Assembly: GCA_963752345.1 (NCBI GenBank)
Contig: CAVVYA010000002.1
Span: 620,001-684,000, forward strand
Origin: CAVVYA01 sp963752345
Lineage (GTDB): Bacteria > Pseudomonadota > Alphaproteobacteria > SMXQ01
Length of the DNA stretch: 64,000 bases
Reading direction: 5' to 3'
Part shown: positions 21,546-31,276 of the stretch, in pieces
Layout: each line of letters begins with the position of its first letter
How positions within the stretch are numbered: the first letter of the stretch is position 1
The notes under the pieces: generated by a model
Seen by the model: the letters and a program-made list of their open reading frames with translations, nothing else
Told to the model about the DNA's origin: nothing
The model's database searches: none
Program-made: the position numbers and the translations under genes

Positions 21546-23743
21546 GTGGCTCTCGCCGCCGATCCCATTCCCTATAGCGCGCGCGCCGTCCAGTGGCGGC
21601 GCGTCGGCATGGCTATCGTCGATGCCGCGGCGTCCGAGCGCGATCGCTGGCTGCTGTGGCTGCCGGTCGGCATCGCCGTCGGCGTGGTGATTTATTTCTC
21701 CTTGCCGTCGGAGCCCTCGCTATGGATCGCGATCCTGGCGCTCGGGCTCGCGGTCGCATTGGCGATGCTCGCGCGTCGCCGCTCGTCATTGCTTCTGGCC
21801 ATGGCGATCACCGTGGCCGCGGTGGCACTTGGATTCGGCGCGGCCAAGCTGCGCACCATAGCGGCCAGCGCGCCGGTGCTCGAAGGCAAGCTCGGCCCGG
21901 CCGCCGTCAGCGGCATCGTCGTCACGGCGGAGCCGTGGGAGAACGGCCCGCGCATCATTCTCGCGCAACCGAAGATCGCCGGGCTGGCGCCGGACAAGAC
22001 GCCGGCGAAAGTGCGCGTCCGGCTGCTGCGCAAGGAACCGGTGCCGCGTGTCGGCGAGGCGGTCTCGGTGCGCGCGGTGCTGATGCCGCCGACGCCGCCG
22101 GCCTTGCCGGGCGCCTATGATTTCGGCCGCCAGGCCTTTCTGCAGGGCATCGGCGCCGTCGGCTATGCGGCAGGACGGGTGCGCGTGCTCGAATCGGGCG
22201 GCGCGGCCGTCGGGTGGCTCACCGGCTTCAACCTCTGGGTCGAAGGATTGCGTCAGTCGATCGCGCGCGGCGTCATGGCGGTGCTGCCGGGCGCCACCGG
22301 CGCCATGTCGGCGGCGCTCATCAACGGCGACCAATCGGCCATTCCGCCCGACGTGATGGATGCGATGCGCGACGCCGGCCTGGCGCATCTGCTGGCGATC
22401 TCCGGCTTCAACGTGGCGCTGGTCGCCGGCGTGCTGTTCTTCGGCGCGCGCTTGCTGCTCGTCGGCGCGGGCACCGCGCCGGTGTGGGGGCAGGCGAACG
22501 GCTGGGCGCTGCGCCATCCGATCAAGAAGTGGGCCGCCGTGTTCACCATCATTGGCATTTTCGCCTATACGCTGATCACCGGCGCCTCGGTGCCGACCCA
22601 GCGCGCCTTCCTGATGACCGCCGTGGTGCTGACCGCGGTGCTGATCGACCGCACGGCGATCTCCATGCGGCTCGTCATGTGGGCGGCCCTGGTGCTGATT
22701 CTGGTCGCGCCGGAAAGCGTGCTGGGCGCCAGCTTCCAAATGTCGTTCGCCGCCGTGATCGCGCTGATCGCCGCTTACGAATCGACGCGCGGCTGGGTGC
22801 GCGCGCAGCGCGCAAAAGGCGGCTTCTGGCGCAAGACCTCGCTCTATCTCGGCGGCATGGTGCTCACCACCCTGGTTGCGGCGGTCGCCACCGCGCCGTT
22901 CGCGGCCTTTCACTTCAACCGACTCGCGCGTCTATCAGCTGATCGCCAACTTCGCCGCCGTGCCGCTGACCGCGCTATGGATCATGCCGTGGGCCACCCT
23001 GGTTTATTTCCTGATGCCGCTCGGGCTCGAGGATTGGGCGCTGGTGCCGATGAGCTGGGGCGTCGATGCGCTGATCTGGTTGGCGCAGACGGTGACGGCC
23101 TGGCCCAATGCCGTGACGCTGCTGCCCTCGATGCCGGCGGAAGGCCTGGCGGTGATTACGGCCGGCGGCTTGTGGCTCTGCCTGTGGCGGCGGCGCTGGC
23201 GGTTCGCCGGCTTGCTGCCGATCGCGCTCGGCTGCGCCACCATGCTCGGCGTGCGCGCGCCCGATGTGCTGATCGCCGCCGACAGCGGACTGTTCGCGGT
23301 ACGCGACGGCGCAGGCGAGCTGGTGTTTTCCGACAGCAAAGGCGGTCAGGCGTTCCTGCGTGGGGTCTGGCAGCGCCGCGCCGGCGCCGGGTCGCAGGAC
23401 AAGGATACTGAGGCGGCGATTACGTTGCGCTGCGATGCGCTTCGGCTGTCTCTACCGCAGTCACGGCCATGTCGTCGCCTTCATCCGCGATTCCGCCGCT
23501 CTGGCGGAAGACTGCGCGCTGGCCGATGTGGTGGTGAGCTGGGCGCCGATCCGCGCCGGCCGCTGTGAACAGCCGCATCTGCGCATCGACCGCCGGGCAC
23601 TGGCGGCCGGCGGCGGGCATGCGCTGTGGCTCGAAGCCGGCAGATCCGTTCGTGTCCAGGCGGTGAGCGATTCCCGCGGCGATCGGCCCTGGAGCGCACG
23701 CGGCCAGGCCGGCACGGTGCAATCGCAGTCGGCCACTCGATAA
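21546..23743 (+). CDS. comEC: ComEC/Rec2 family membrane protein (two frameshifts)
   Basis: Polytopic inner-membrane protein of about 731 residues, homologous to the DNA-uptake channel ComEC. It has an N-terminal DUF4131-like region and the competence domain with MRDAGLAHLLAISGFNVAL and TGASVPTQRAFLMTAVVL; the C-terminal metallo-beta-lactamase domain seen in longer ComEC is absent, as in many alphaproteobacteria. Extra bases near 22925 (FHFNRLA to VYQLIANFAAVPLTA) and 23445 (CDAL to GCLYRSHGHVVAF) shift the frame. The GTG at 21546 has GGAAGG 8 bp upstream; an ATG at 21468 is also open. Confidence 0.85.
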
Positions 23744-24051
23744 GCCCATCATCGCGCGCCCTGGTTTGAAAACCATCGGCGCCGCGCATGGCAGGGAACA
23801 ACAATCCACTCGCGGAGGTTTAAAAGCCGAGCTTGGCGCGGGCGGGCGGGGATCGCCTGCCGTGGTGGTTGCCGCCGCGTCATCGTCGGCTTTCGAGGGC
23901 GTTCGAGGCGTGATCGTGAAGCAGTGGCAGATTGTATTGGCGGGCCTGGCGGCAATGGCATTGAGCAGTGCGGCGCGCCGCCGCATGGCCGACGCCGGAG
24001 CCCTGGCCGGCGATCGGCGTGTCGCAAGGCTCCCGCGCGCGGCTGAACGCG

Positions 24052-25104
24052 ATGCCGGCGGGCGGGTCTGGTGACAGGGGACGAGGCCGCGATAACGATA
24101 GCGCGGGCGGTGACGCGCCAGACCCCACGGCGGGCGACGCGCCGCCCGGTGCGGGTCTGCAGCCGGGTCGCGGCCGCCTGGCGGACAGCCCGAAGGAAAT
24201 CCCGAAACGCGGCTGGCGCGACGTCCTGTTGCGCGTGAAGCAGCAGATCGGCGAGGACAATGTGTCGCTCACCGCCGCCGGCGTCGCCTACGGCTGGCTG
24301 CTGGCCATTTTCCCGTTGCTCGGCAGCGTCACCGCCATCTATGGCTTGTTGGCGGACCCGGGCGAGGTGCAACGGCAGGTCGAGCAGCTCTTCGGGCTGC
24401 TCTCGACCAGTGTGGTCGAGGCTTTGCACGATCAGCTGACCAAGCTCACCCAGAAATCCGACGCCACCTTGGGCTTTGGCGCCTTCTTCGGCATCTTGTT
24501 CAGCCTGTGGAGCGCCAATTCCGGCACCAAGGCGATGATCACGGCGCTCAACATCGTCTATTCGGAAAAAGAGAAGCGCGGATTCTTCAAGCTTAATCTC
24601 GTGTCCTTGTCGTTGACCCTGGGCCTGGTGGTTGCCGGGGTTGCGTCATTGCTCATCATGGTCGGCCTGCCGTTGATTTTCCGCTTCATCGGCCTGGAGG
24701 ACACCGTGCGGTCGATCCTGAACATCGCGCGATGGCCGCTGTTGGCGCTCGGCTTCATGACGGCGCTCGCCGTCCTCTACCGCTACGCACCGTCGCGCGA
24801 GACGCCGAAGTGGCGATGGGTGAGCTGGGGATCGGCGCTCGCCACCGTGTTGTGGATCGTCGCGTCCGGCGGCTTCGCCGTCTACGTCGCGAACTTCGGC
24901 AAATACGACGAGACCTACGGCTCGCTCGGCGCCGTGATCATCCTCATGATGTGGTTCTACATCACGGCTTTCATCATCCTGCTCGGTGCCGAGCTGAACG
25001 CCGAACTCGAGCACCAGACCGCCCAGGACAGCACAACCCACACGCCCCAGCCCATGGGCCGGCGCGGCGCCCACATGGCCGACACGCTCGGCGAGACGCC
25101 ATGA
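24052..25104 (+). CDS. YihY/virulence factor BrkB family membrane protein
   Basis: Integral membrane protein, about 350 residues, of the YihY (UPF0761) family. The family motif RLADSPKEIPKRGWRDVLLRV precedes roughly six membrane segments, with ALNIVYSEKEKRGFFKLN between and FGKYDETYGSLGAVIILMMW near the C-terminus. Function is unproven; the old 'ribonuclease BN' name is an error carried in databases. The true N-terminus is uncertain: no good Shine-Dalgarno precedes ATG 24052, and another frame upstream (23910-24074) encodes a hydrophobic helix that could belong to this gene if one base is extra. It converges on phoD with no gap. Confidence 0.8.
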   Translation: MPAGGSGDRGRGRDNDSAGGDAPDPTAGDAPPGAGLQPGRGRLADSPKEIPKRGWRDVLLRVKQQIGEDNVSLTAAGVAYGWLLAIFPLLGSVTAIYGLLADPGEVQRQVEQLFGLLSTSVVEALHDQLTKLTQKSDATLGFGAFFGILFSLWSANSGTKAMITALNIVYSEKEKRGFFKLNLVSLSLTLGLVVAGVASLLIMVGLPLIFRFIGLEDTVRSILNIARWPLLALGFMTALAVLYRYAPSRETPKWRWVSWGSALATVLWIVASGGFAVYVANFGKYDETYGSLGAVIILMMWFYITAFIILLGAELNAELEHQTAQDSTTHTPQPMGRRGAHMADTLGETP

Positions 25105-26676
25105 CTAAATCAGGCCGGGATTCTTGAGATCCACGGCGGCGCTGTGGATGGTACTGAGCGCCGCGCCGCGCTTGGTGACGAACTCCAGCGCGCGGAAGCT
25201 GGCCTCGCAGCGCTGCCCGCCGAAGTCGCACAGCAGATAGCCGCGCCGCGCGTCATAGAACCGCAGATGCGGATTGTTGGCCATCAAACGAGCGCCCGTG
25301 CTCTTCGCGGGCCCGCCGTCGCGGTCCGACGAAATGGACGTGGCGACGAACTCGACGCCGACCGGAGGCGCTTTGGGTTTGTCGAAATCGACCAGCAGGT
25401 TGCCCGCCATGGCGCGGTGGATATCGCCGGTCACGGTGACGAGCCCGCTCACCTGGCGCTCGGCGGCGCCTTGCAGCAGGCGTTGGCGGGCCGCGGCATT
25501 GCCGTCCCATTTGTCGGTATTGACGATGTCCTGCGCCGCTTCCTTGTGGCGCACCTGCATCATCTGGACCTGGTTGCCAAGCACGGTCCAGGCCGTGTCG
25601 CGGCGCGCGAACTGGTCGAGCAGCCAGCGTTCCTGGCCGGTGCCGATCATGCTGCGGTCGGCCGCCAGGCGTTCGTCGCAGCGCCGCGTCTCCGCCTTGC
25701 CGCACGGCGGCATCGAGCGGAACTGCCGGGTGTCGAGCACCGCGAGACGCAGCAGGGCGCCGGCGTCGAATGCGCGGTACATCGTGATGTCGGAGCCGCG
25801 CGGCCGCACGCTCGGGCGAACCGGCGAATTCTCGTAGAACGCCTGGAAGGCCGCGGCGCGCAGGCGCAGGAAGTCGCGATCGCTCATCTTCGCCGGGCCG
25901 CTCATGCCGCCCCAGTTGTTGACCACCTCGTGGTCGTCGAAGCTGACGACGAACGGATGCGCCGCATGGGTGGCGGCGAGATCGGGGTCGAGCTTGTAGA
26001 GCGCGTAGCGGGTGCGGTAATCGGCGAGCGACGACACCTTGACGCGCGCGCTGTCGGGCACCGGACCCGTCATGCGCGTGGCCATGGCGTCGGCGGCCAG
26101 CGCGTATTCGTAGACGTAGTCGCCAGCGTGGAATACCAGGTCGAGATCCGTCTTGGCGATGTCGGCCCAGGCGGTGAAGAAGCCATGCTCGATGCGCTGG
26201 CAGCTCGCAACGGCGAGACGGAAGCGCGCGGGCAGGGCGCCGCGCTCGGGCAGGGTGCGGGTGCGGCCGATGCGGCTTTCCGCGCCGCCGCTCATGAAGC
26301 GGTACCAGTAGGGCCGGTCGGGCGCCAGGCCCTCGGCGACGACGTGAAGGCTATGGCCTTCGGCGGGCAGCGCTTCCGCCGTGCCGCGGCGCACCACGCG
26401 CTGCATCTTGTCGTCCTCGGCGATTTCCCAATCGACGGCCACCGCATCGGATGGCATGCCGCTGCGCGGCGCCAAGGGCTGCGGCGCCAATCGCGTCCAC
26501 AGCACGACGGACGTGGCGTCAGGGTCGCCCGACGCCACGCCGAGCGTGAACGGATCGGTTGCGAAGCGCGGCGCGCCCTGCGCCCAGGAGTGGCCCCAGG
26601 GTCGGCCGATGAACGGCGCGGCGGCAACGGACGATGCGAACCCGGTCAAGAGACCGCGGCGCGAGATCAATGGCAT
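25105..26676 (-). CDS. phoD: PhoD-type alkaline phosphatase, Tat-exported
   Basis: PhoD-family phosphodiesterase/alkaline phosphatase of 523 residues that releases phosphate from organic esters outside the cytoplasm. The N-terminus is a twin-arginine signal (SRRGLLTGFASSVAAAPFIG). Then comes the N-terminal PhoD domain (LGVASGDPDATSVVLWTRLA) and the metal-binding core: HAGDYVYEYA, SFDDHEVVNNWGG and VTGDIHRAMAGN. No Pho box was recognised in the short upstream gap. It lies between comEC/yihY and lexA, an apparent insertion into a conserved order. Confidence 0.9.
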   Translation of the reverse strand: MPLISRRGLLTGFASSVAAAPFIGRPWGHSWAQGAPRFATDPFTLGVASGDPDATSVVLWTRLAPQPLAPRSGMPSDAVAVDWEIAEDDKMQRVVRRGTAEALPAEGHSLHVVAEGLAPDRPYWYRFMSGGAESRIGRTRTLPERGALPARFRLAVASCQRIEHGFFTAWADIAKTDLDLVFHAGDYVYEYALAADAMATRMTGPVPDSARVKVSSLADYRTRYALYKLDPDLAATHAAHPFVVSFDDHEVVNNWGGMSGPAKMSDRDFLRLRAAAFQAFYENSPVRPSVRPRGSDITMYRAFDAGALLRLAVLDTRQFRSMPPCGKAETRRCDERLAADRSMIGTGQERWLLDQFARRDTAWTVLGNQVQMMQVRHKEAAQDIVNTDKWDGNAAARQRLLQGAAERQVSGLVTVTGDIHRAMAGNLLVDFDKPKAPPVGVEFVATSISSDRDGGPAKSTGARLMANNPHLRFYDARRGYLLCDFGGQRCEASFRALEFVTKRGAALSTIHSAAVDLKNPGLI

Positions 26677-26792
26677 GGAAAGCCCCCGGTTGCGGCGATG
26701 GTGCGCCTCAGCCGTTTAGGCTTCAATGGTTAAGATTTCACGAGGTCTGCAGCGGGGACAGGGGCGTCGCCGCACCGGCCGGATGACGGCGG

Positions 26793-27509
26793 CTAGTAGC
26801 GCCGCATCAGGGCGACCAGGCGGCCCTGCACCTTGACCCGGTCGGGCCCGAAGATGCGGGTTTCGAAGGCCGAGTTGGCCGGCTCGAGCGCGATCGAGTC
26901 GCGCTTGCGGCGCAGCCGTTTCAGGGTGACTTCGTTTTCATCGACCAGGGCGACCACGATGGCGCCGTTGTCGGCGGTCTCGCACCGCTCGACGATGGCG
27001 ACGTCGCCATCGAAAATGCCGGCTTCGACCATCGATTCGCCGTCGACCTCGAGCGCGTAATACTCGCCGCGCCCGATCAGGCTCGGCGGCACTTCGATGG
27101 TGGCGGAATGGTCGCGCAATGCCTCGATCGGCAGGCCGGCGGCGATCTTGCCGTAGAGCGGCAATTCGATCGATTCGCCGGTCGCGGCGGTGACCGGGGT
27201 ATTGGCGCCGACCAGCCCGGGCTTGAACTTGCCCTCGATGACATTGGGCGTGAAGGGCTTGGACGCGCCCGAGCCGCCTGGCCGCGAACCGGCGCCGTCC
27301 GGCTCACGGATCACTTCGAGCGCGCGCGCGCGATGGGGCAGCCGGCGGATGAAGCCGCGCTCCTCGAGCCCGGTGATCAGGCGGTGGATGCCGGATTTGG
27401 ATTTGAGGCCGAGAGCCTCCTTCATTTCGTCGAACGAAGGCGAAACGCCGAATTGGCCGAGATGGCGGCTGATGAACTGCAGAAGCTCATGTTGTTTCTT
27501 GGTCAGCAT
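26793..27509 (-). CDS. lexA: SOS repressor LexA
   Basis: Transcriptional repressor of the SOS response, 238 residues. The N-terminal winged helix (MLTKKQHELLQFISRHL to SKSGIHRLITGLEERGF) is followed by a linker and the self-cleaving peptidase domain: cleavage site region YGKIAAGLPIE, the nucleophile Ser in VDGESMVEAGIFDGD and the general-base Lys in NEVTLKRLRRKRD. RecA-stimulated autocleavage is known for the family. It is last in the trpG-trpD-trpC-moaC-moeA direction but has its own promoter with SOS boxes. Confidence 0.97.
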   Translation of the reverse strand: MLTKKQHELLQFISRHLGQFGVSPSFDEMKEALGLKSKSGIHRLITGLEERGFIRRLPHRARALEVIREPDGAGSRPGGSGASKPFTPNVIEGKFKPGLVGANTPVTAATGESIELPLYGKIAAGLPIEALRDHSATIEVPPSLIGRGEYYALEVDGESMVEAGIFDGDVAIVERCETADNGAIVVALVDENEVTLKRLRRKRDSIALEPANSAFETRIFGPDRVKVQGRLVALMRRY

Positions 27510-27559
27510 GTCGCCCCCACCACCAATCCGTACGGCCGATCGGGGCCACGCAAGATATA

Positions 27560-27574
27560 GAACAAAACAAAAAC
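27560..27574 (-). promoter_or_regulatory. Second, imperfect SOS box upstream of lexA
   Basis: On the minus strand the sequence reads GTTT-N7-GTTC, one mismatch from the alphaproteobacterial LexA box GTTC-N7-GTTC. It lies 10 bp closer to lexA than the perfect box, just past the expected transcription start. Confidence 0.5.
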
Positions 27575-27584
27575 ACCTGTGGAT

Positions 27585-27613
27585 GTTCTAGTTTGGTTCC
27601 TGTGGATCGTCAA
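27585..27613 (-). promoter_or_regulatory. lexA promoter with a perfect SOS box
   Basis: TTGACG (27613-27608) and TAGAAC (27590-27585) are 17 bp apart on the minus strand. The plus strand at 27585-27599 reads GTTC-TAGTTTG-GTTC, the exact alphaproteobacterial LexA box, and it covers the -10 element and part of the spacer. LexA bound here would block RNA polymerase, the usual autoregulation. Confidence 0.85.
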
Positions 27614-27642
27614 GCGCGGAATCCACGGCGGGAATGCGCCTT

Positions 27643-28869
27643 TCAGATGCCGGTCACGCCGCCGCCGAGCGGCACGATCGGCACCCAGGTCCCGGCCTCC
27701 AGGGCGGGCGCGTCGGGCGGCCGGCGGATCAGGCAATCGGCCTTGGCCAGCGCCGACAGCATGGAGGAATCCTGCACCGGCAGGGCGGTTGCCACGGGAT
27801 CGCCGGCGGGCGTCGGTGGCCAGGGTGGCGCGCAGGAAATCCTCGCGGAAGTTGTTCTTCCTGAGCGGCAGCCGCGGTTTTGGCCTTGGCCACGGGAATG
27901 GCGGTGTCGCGCTCGCCGACGCTCCCTGCAGCGCCGAGGAGGGCGGGCCGCAGGTAGAGAATGGCGCAGACCAGCGCCGAGACCGGATTGCCGGGCAGGC
28001 CGATCATCGGGATGGCGTTGAAGTCGCCGAACATGAGCGGCTTGCCGGGCTTCATGGCGATCTTCCAGAAGTCGACTTTCAGGCCGACCTCGGCGAGCAC
28101 CGTCTGCACCAGATCATAGTCGCCGACCGAGGCGCCGCCGATGGTGACGAACAGATCGGCGCCGGCCGCGCGCGGCGCCACGGCGCGCAGCGCCTCCGCG
28201 TCGTCGGGCACGATGCCGAGATCGATCGGTTCGCCGCCGCAGGCGCGCACGAAGGCGACGAGGCCGGGGCCGTTCGAGCTGACGATCTGGTTGGGACCGA
28301 CAGGGGCGCCCGGCGGCACCAGTTCGTCGCCGGTGGCGAGGATGGCGACGCGCGGCCTCCGGCCGACGGTCAGTGTGGGATGGTTCATGGCGGCGGCGAG
28401 CGCCACGTCGCGCGCGCTCAGCACGCGGCCGCGGGTGAGCAGCACCTGGCCGGTTTTGAAGTCGATGCCCGCGTCGCGGATATTGTGCCGGGGCCGCGCG
28501 GCTTCTTTGACCGTGACCGTGTCGCCGCTGCGCTCGGTGTCTTCCTGGATGACCACCGTGTCGGCGCCGCGCGGCACCGGGCCGCCGGTGAAAATACGCA
28601 CGGCCTGACCGGCTGCGTACGTCGCCGGAAAAGGCGCCGCCCGCCGGGGCCTCTCCGATAACAGTCAATTGTGCCGGCACCTGGACGACGTCCGCGGCGC
28701 GCACCGCATAGCCGTCCATCGCCGACACGGCGACCGGCGGCTGGCTCAATCGCGCGGCCACATCGGCGGCCAGCACGCGCCCGAGCGCCGCGCCCAGATC
28801 GACGGTTTCGCCGCCGAGCGGCCGCAGGCTGTCCAGAATGCGCCGGCGTGCGTCTTCAACCGACAGCAT
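27643..28869 (-). CDS. moeA: Molybdopterin molybdenumtransferase (three frameshifts)
   Basis: MoeA inserts molybdate into adenylylated molybdopterin. The full span codes for about 407 residues, the usual length. Segments in order: MLSVEDARRRILDSLRPLGG, SAMDGYAVRAADV, then after an extra base near 28635 RIFTGGPVPRGADTVVIQE, VAILATGDELV, VTIGGASVGDYDLV, GLPGNPVSALVC; extra bases near 27868 (to PLRKNNFREDFLRATL) and 27815 (to GDPVATALPVQDSSMLSAL) restore a C-terminus ending WVPIVPLGGGVTGI. Its ATG overlaps the moaC TGA by one base. Three breaks in one gene could mean decay, but every remnant is conserved. Confidence 0.88.
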
Positions 28870-29390
28870 CAGGATGCCTCATAGGTTCCTGATTTGCCGC
28901 CTGACTTATGGCTGAGCCGGATGTCGCCGATGACCATGCCGCGGTCGACGGCCTTGCACATGTCGTAGACCGTCAGCGCCGCGACCGCCACGGCGGTCAG
29001 CGCCTCCATCTCGACGCCGGTCTTCGCCTCGATGGTGCAGGTGGCGCTGATGTCGAGGCCGTCGCCGTCGGGCGACACCGCAAGGTCGACGCTCACCGAA
29101 CTCAGCGCCAGCGGATGACACAGGGGTATGAGCTCGGAGGTGCGCTTGGCGCCCATGATGCCGGCGAGCCGCGCGATCGACAGCACGTCGCCTTTCTTGA
29201 AGCCGCCCTCGCGAACGAGCTTCAGCGTCGCCGGCGCCATGCGGATCGCGCCCTTGGCGGTGGCGACGCGCGACGTCACCGCCTTATCCGACACATCCAC
29301 CATGCGGGCGTGGCCGGCCGCGTCGAGATGGGTCAGGCGCGGCCGCGCGGTTTTGGCTTTCACTGGTTTGGCGGCGGGCTTGCGCGCCAT
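28869..29390 (-). CDS. moaC: Cyclic pyranopterin monophosphate synthase
   Basis: MoaC, 173 residues, acts with MoaA to form the first cyclic intermediate of molybdenum cofactor synthesis. LTHLDAAGHARMVDVSDK, LIPLCHPLALSSV and TGVEMEALTAVAVAALTVY followed by the DMCKAVDRGM motif are diagnostic. It lies 4 bp after trpC and overlaps moeA, in the conserved alphaproteobacterial trp-moa-lexA string. Confidence 0.97.
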   Translation of the reverse strand: MARKPAAKPVKAKTARPRLTHLDAAGHARMVDVSDKAVTSRVATAKGAIRMAPATLKLVREGGFKKGDVLSIARLAGIMGAKRTSELIPLCHPLALSSVSVDLAVSPDGDGLDISATCTIEAKTGVEMEALTAVAVAALTVYDMCKAVDRGMVIGDIRLSHKSGGKSGTYEAS

Positions 29391-29394
29391 GGCA

Positions 29395-30216
29395 CTAGCC
29401 CGCGAGCGATTGCGGCAGCGCCAGGATGGCGCGCGTGGCGGCCTCGACGTCGCTCTGGCGCATCAGGCTTTCGCCGATCAGGAAGCAGCGTGCGCCGGTG
29501 CGCGCCATGCGCGCGAGGTCGGCCGGCGTCGACAGGCCGCTCTCGGACACCAGCATGCGCCCGGCCGGCACGTGACGCGCCAGCCGCTCGGTGACCGCGA
29601 GATCGGTCTTCAGCGTCTTGAGGTTGCGGTTGTTGATGCCGAGCAGCGGCGAGCGCAGTTTCAGCGCGCGCTCGAGCTCGCCCTCGTCATGCACCTCGAT
29701 CAGCACGTCGAGCCCGTAGTCGAACGCGATGGATTCCAGCTCCGCGGCATGGGCGTCGCTCAGCGCGGCCATGATGAGCAGAATGCAGTCGGCGCCGATC
29801 ATACGCGATTCGGCGATCTGGTAGGGGTCGACCATGAAATCCTTGCGCAGCACCGGCAGCTCGACGGCGGCGCGCGCGGCGCGCAGATGGCTCTCGTCGC
29901 CCAAAAAACTGTCCGGCTCGGTCAGCACCGACAGACAGGCGGCACCGGCGCGGGCATAGGCGCGCGCCAGGGTGGCGGGATCGAAATCGGCGCGGATCAG
30001 ACCGGCGCTCGGCGAGGCCTTCTTGATCTCGGCGATCAGGCCGTAGCCGCCCGCCGCCGTCTGGCGCGCCAGGGCGGCGCGGAAGCCGCGCGGGGCCGGC
30101 TGCTGGCGCGCGGCGCGGTCGATCTCGGAAAACGGCGCGGCGATCTTGGCGGCGGCGACGCGGCGTCGCCGCATGGTGCAGATGTCGCCCAGGATGTCGA
30201 TGGCGCTGCCGGACAT
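29395..30216 (-). CDS. trpC: Indole-3-glycerol phosphate synthase
   Basis: TIM-barrel enzyme of tryptophan synthesis, 273 residues, not fused to TrpF. LIAEIKKASPSAGLIR carries a catalytic Lys, PVLRKDFMVDPYQIAESR a second, and the phosphate site is SESGLSTPADLARMARTG. It follows trpD by 4 bp and precedes moaC by 4 bp. Confidence 0.97.
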   Translation of the reverse strand: MSGSAIDILGDICTMRRRRVAAAKIAAPFSEIDRAARQQPAPRGFRAALARQTAAGGYGLIAEIKKASPSAGLIRADFDPATLARAYARAGAACLSVLTEPDSFLGDESHLRAARAAVELPVLRKDFMVDPYQIAESRMIGADCILLIMAALSDAHAAELESIAFDYGLDVLIEVHDEGELERALKLRSPLLGINNRNLKTLKTDLAVTERLARHVPAGRMLVSESGLSTPADLARMARTGARCFLIGESLMRQSDVEAATRAILALPQSLAG

Positions 30217-30220
30217 GGGG

Positions 30221-31276
30221 TCAGGCGCTCACGGTGGCGGCGACCGCCGGCCGCTGGGAAGTGGCCGCGAGCTGGTCCAGAGTCGTCTTGGCGCGGCCCG
30301 AACCGATGGCCTCGGCCGCGAGCGCGACGCCGGCCCTGAGGTCCTTGGCCTTGCCGGCGACCACGAGAGAGGCCGCCGCATTGAGCAGCACGATGTCGCG
30401 GTAAGCGCCGGGCTTGCCATCGAGCAGTGCGCGCAACGCTGTGGCATTGGCCGCCGGATCGCCGCCCTTGAGCGCTTCCGGCGTGGCGCGCGCCAGACCG
30501 GCGTCTTCCGGCGTCACCTCGAAGGTGGTGACCTTGCCGTCCTTCAGTTCGGCGACGTAGGAGGCGCCGGTGGTGGTCAATTCATCGAGCCCGTCGGAGC
30601 CATGCACCACCCAGGCGCGCTCGGAGCCGAGCGCGCCGAGCACCTCGGCGAGCGGCTCGATCCACTGGTGGTGGAACACGCCGAGCAACTGGCGCTTGGC
30701 GCTGGCCGGATTGGACAGCGGCCCGAGCAGATTGAAGATGGTGCGCGTGCCGAGCTCGACCCGGGTCGGGCCGACGTGGCGCATGGCGGCATGATGGCGC
30801 GGCGCCATCAGGAAGCCGATGTGGATCGTGCGCAGGCACTCGGCGACCAGCGCCATGTCGGCTTCGATATTGACGCCGAGCGCCGCGAGCACGTCGGCCG
30901 AGCCGGACTTCGACGACAGCGCGCGGTTGCCGTGCTTGGCGACCGGCACGCCGCAAGCGGCGACAACGAGGGCTGCGCCGGTCGAGATGTTGTAGGTGCC
31001 CGACGCGTCGCCGCCGGTGCCGCAGGTGTCGATCGCGCCGGCCGGCGCATCGATGCGCAGCGCCTTGGCGCGCATCACGCGGGCGGCGCCGACCAATTCG
31101 TCGACCGTCTCGCCGCGCACGCGCAGCGCCATCAGGAAGCCGCCCATCTGCGACGCTGTCGCCTGGCCGGACATGATGATCTCGAACGCCTCCTCGGCCT
31201 GCGCCTGGCTCAGGCGGCCGTTGTCGGCGACGAAGGCGAGAAGTTTCTTGAAGACGGCAGGCGCGGCGTCGCTCAT
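30221..31276 (-). CDS. trpD: Anthranilate phosphoribosyltransferase
   Basis: Joins anthranilate and PRPP in tryptophan synthesis; 351 residues. The PRPP loop IDTCGTGGDASGTYNISTG, KHGNRALSSKSGSADVLAAL and the metal motif GSDGLDELTTTG are present. The start overlaps the trpG stop by 4 bp. Confidence 0.97.
   Translation of the reverse strand: MSDAAPAVFKKLLAFVADNGRLSQAQAEEAFEIIMSGQATASQMGGFLMALRVRGETVDELVGAARVMRAKALRIDAPAGAIDTCGTGGDASGTYNISTGAALVVAACGVPVAKHGNRALSSKSGSADVLAALGVNIEADMALVAECLRTIHIGFLMAPRHHAAMRHVGPTRVELGTRTIFNLLGPLSNPASAKRQLLGVFHHQWIEPLAEVLGALGSERAWVVHGSDGLDELTTTGASYVAELKDGKVTTFEVTPEDAGLARATPEALKGGDPAANATALRALLDGKPGAYRDIVLLNAAASLVVAGKAKDLRAGVALAAEAIGSGRAKTTLDQLAATSQRPAVAATVSA

Noticed and set aside
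27643..28869. moeA as a true pseudogene
   Set aside because: Three breaks might suggest decay, but every motif is intact in some frame, the same kind of break hits essential genes nearby, and the operon context is preserved.
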